Shown here piece after piece: positions 62,730-64,000 of a stretch of DNA of 64,000 nucleotides (its first letter is position 1; each line of letters begins with the position of its first letter). A model generated the notes under the pieces. That model was given only the letters and a program-made list of their open reading frames with translations, had not been told where the DNA came from and did not search any database. Origin of the DNA: Mustela lutreola. Its lineage: Eukaryota > Chordata > Mammalia > Carnivora > Mustelidae. Both the position numbers and the translations under genes were made by a program. Where the stretch lies: contig NC_081298.1 of assembly GCF_030435805.1 (NCBI RefSeq), positions 25,284,501-25,348,500 of the forward strand, given 5' to 3'.

Positions 62730-63045
62730 AAAGAGGCATATTTAAGTATAAGCACAGAGATAGGATGAAAAGTCATGCAGGCAAGGGGTAATTGCAATAC
62801 AATTATAAGATGAATTAAATGCTGAGGTTAAGGTTGACCCCGTGGTAACTACAGTTAACAATACTATATTGCACACTTGAAATTTGCTAAGAGAGTAGAT
62901 ATTAAGTGTTTTCACCACCAAAAAAAAAATAGTAACTATGTGAGGTGTAGATGTATTAATTATCTTGATTGTGGTAATCATTTCATAATGTTCCCATATA
63001 CCAAATCATCATGTTGTACACTTAAAATGTCAGCTTACTCAGTCT

Positions 63046-64000
63046 TTTTTTTTTTTTTTTTTTGGTTTCTATTGCCATGTCTTCATAGTCACTAATCTTT
63101 TCTTCTGTAGTATCTAATCTGCTCTTAATCCTATCCACTGTATTTTTATCTCAGACATTGTCACTTTTAATTTTTAAATTCAATTTGTGTCTTTTTACAT
63201 ATTCCAGCTTCTCTTTAATATGCTGTTTTCTTCTAATTTTGTAACACATGAAATATATTCATAATATTTATATATATTATATATTATGTTACATCTATGT
63301 ATACTATATTATATATAATTTATAATATTACAAATGTATTTGTATATGTTATATATAATTTATACTACCTTTGTATTATATTATGTATAATATTTATTAT
63401 CTATGTATATTTATTTATTATAAATTATACCTCAGAAATTATTATTCTTTGCTGCCTGCTGTCTAATGCCTGGAAACTGTTATATATGTATTTTGTTCAT
63501 GCTTTTAGTCATTTAAAGTGGGAATGTAAATCCAGTCCCTGTTACTCTGTCATGTTTGGAACCAACAGCAATGATAGGCAATAGAAACAGACCCAGAAGT
63601 GAAAGATATACTGGAATTAATCAGACTTTAAAATAACTTCTATCAAAATGTTCAAGAATATAAAGAAGAAGATGAGGAATTTCATCATAGAGCAGCAATA
63701 AATTTAAAATAGTCAAAAAGTTTTTACACATATAAGAGCTGAAAAGGCAAGGAAACTGAAGTAAACTAATTCTAAAAGGAATAAACCTTTGGTAAGAGAC
63801 AAGAGACCAAAGCTGCTTTCAATCCTGGCAGAGTAATGACAGGAAGATGAGCCCTCTGTGGAGGAGGAGAAACCAGATGAGTCCTTTTGAAATTTTGCCA
63901 GCCTCGCACAACATAAGAGATTATAACCCAGGATGTTTCAGCCACAGGGCGAGTATGCAGCTACCCACCGACTCTTTCCCTCAGGCCTTTGCAGGGTATA
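63046..64000. mobile_element. L1-derived and AT-rich low-complexity sequence at right edge
   Basis: 63046-63245 looks like antisense ancient L1 behind a 20-T run. 63245-63440 is almost pure AT (ATAT/TTAT words). 63560-63760 looks like sense L1 again (AGACTTTAAAATAACTTCTATC). No exon was recognised. Confidence 0.45.
63245..63440. repeat. AT-rich low-complexity block
   Basis: Almost entirely A and T in ATAT, TTAT and TATAA words for nearly 200 bases. Confidence 0.9.

Larger units (their letters stand above)
60840..63045 (+). mobile_element. Ancient L1 sequence (composite) with several SINE insertions
   Basis: 60840-61900 matches the ancient L1M/HAL1 type (GAGAATTCTATGCCCAGTAAAA, ACATATCATAGTCAAACTGC-like). 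62735-63045 is an L1 3' UTR (TATCTTGATTGTGGTAATCATTTC, ATCATGTTGTACACTTAAA). CAN SINEs interrupt it at 61524-61718 (+), 62050-62232 (+) and 62548-62729 (-), with SINE fragments near 61905-62045. Whether it is one element or two cannot be settled by eye. Confidence 0.65.

Overview
This window is mammalian nuclear DNA from a carnivore. Both orientations of the carnivore tRNA-Lys-derived CAN SINE (SINEC) are scattered through it, most with the GCGCCTGGGTGGCTCAG head, AATAAA-rich tail and target-site duplications. The form of the SINE tails suggests a caniform, perhaps a mustelid; that is an inference and no more. Nothing prokaryotic, and no CRISPR, operon or tRNA/rRNA gene, was seen.

Three protein-coding genes were read exon by exon from splice sites, phase and remembered family sequence. 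(1) BPIFB2, minus strand, 625-16960: 14 coding exons giving 445 codons in one continuous frame. The last short exon lies off the left edge. (2) SUN5 (SPAG4L), plus strand, 20206-37769: 13 coding exons, 368 aa plus stop, with a polyadenylation signal just downstream. (3) The 3' end of a gene on the minus strand, 56669-58389: three joined exons ending in a stop and an AATAAA. The order BPIFB2 - SUN5 - EFCAB8 is that of human 20q11.21, so this last gene is best called EFCAB8. BPIFB2 and SUN5 are divergent, with about 3.2 kb between their start codons. SUN5 and EFCAB8 converge, separated by about 19 kb.

The SUN5-EFCAB8 interval (37.8-56.5 kb) holds mostly repeats: a four-layer nest of L1, SINEs and an NDUFA1 retrocopy (38.3-40.4 kb), a second old L1 (48.0-49.6 kb), a near-identical 256-bp direct duplication (49982-50237 and 52188-52442) and a perfect-looking CTCF core (52733-52749). 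The right end (60.8-64 kb) is AT-rich old L1 with several SINEs. Introns of SUN5 carry an antisense L1 (24.6-27.2 kb), a second ancient L1 piece (29.8-31.1 kb), a degenerate TGGA satellite (28.4-28.9 kb), a MER5A-like fossil and MaLR-like LTR fossils.

The genes are functionally unrelated neighbours: a secreted BPI-fold lipid-binding protein, a sperm nuclear-envelope/coupling-apparatus protein and an EF-hand/WD-type protein of largely unknown role. I found no convincing new biological system. The most useful oddities are a GC-AG intron in SUN5, an NDUFA1 retrocopy with a full-length open frame and clear target-site duplications, the recent 256-bp duplication and the CTCF core. Exon edges are given to the base; repeat edges are approximate unless target-site duplications are quoted.
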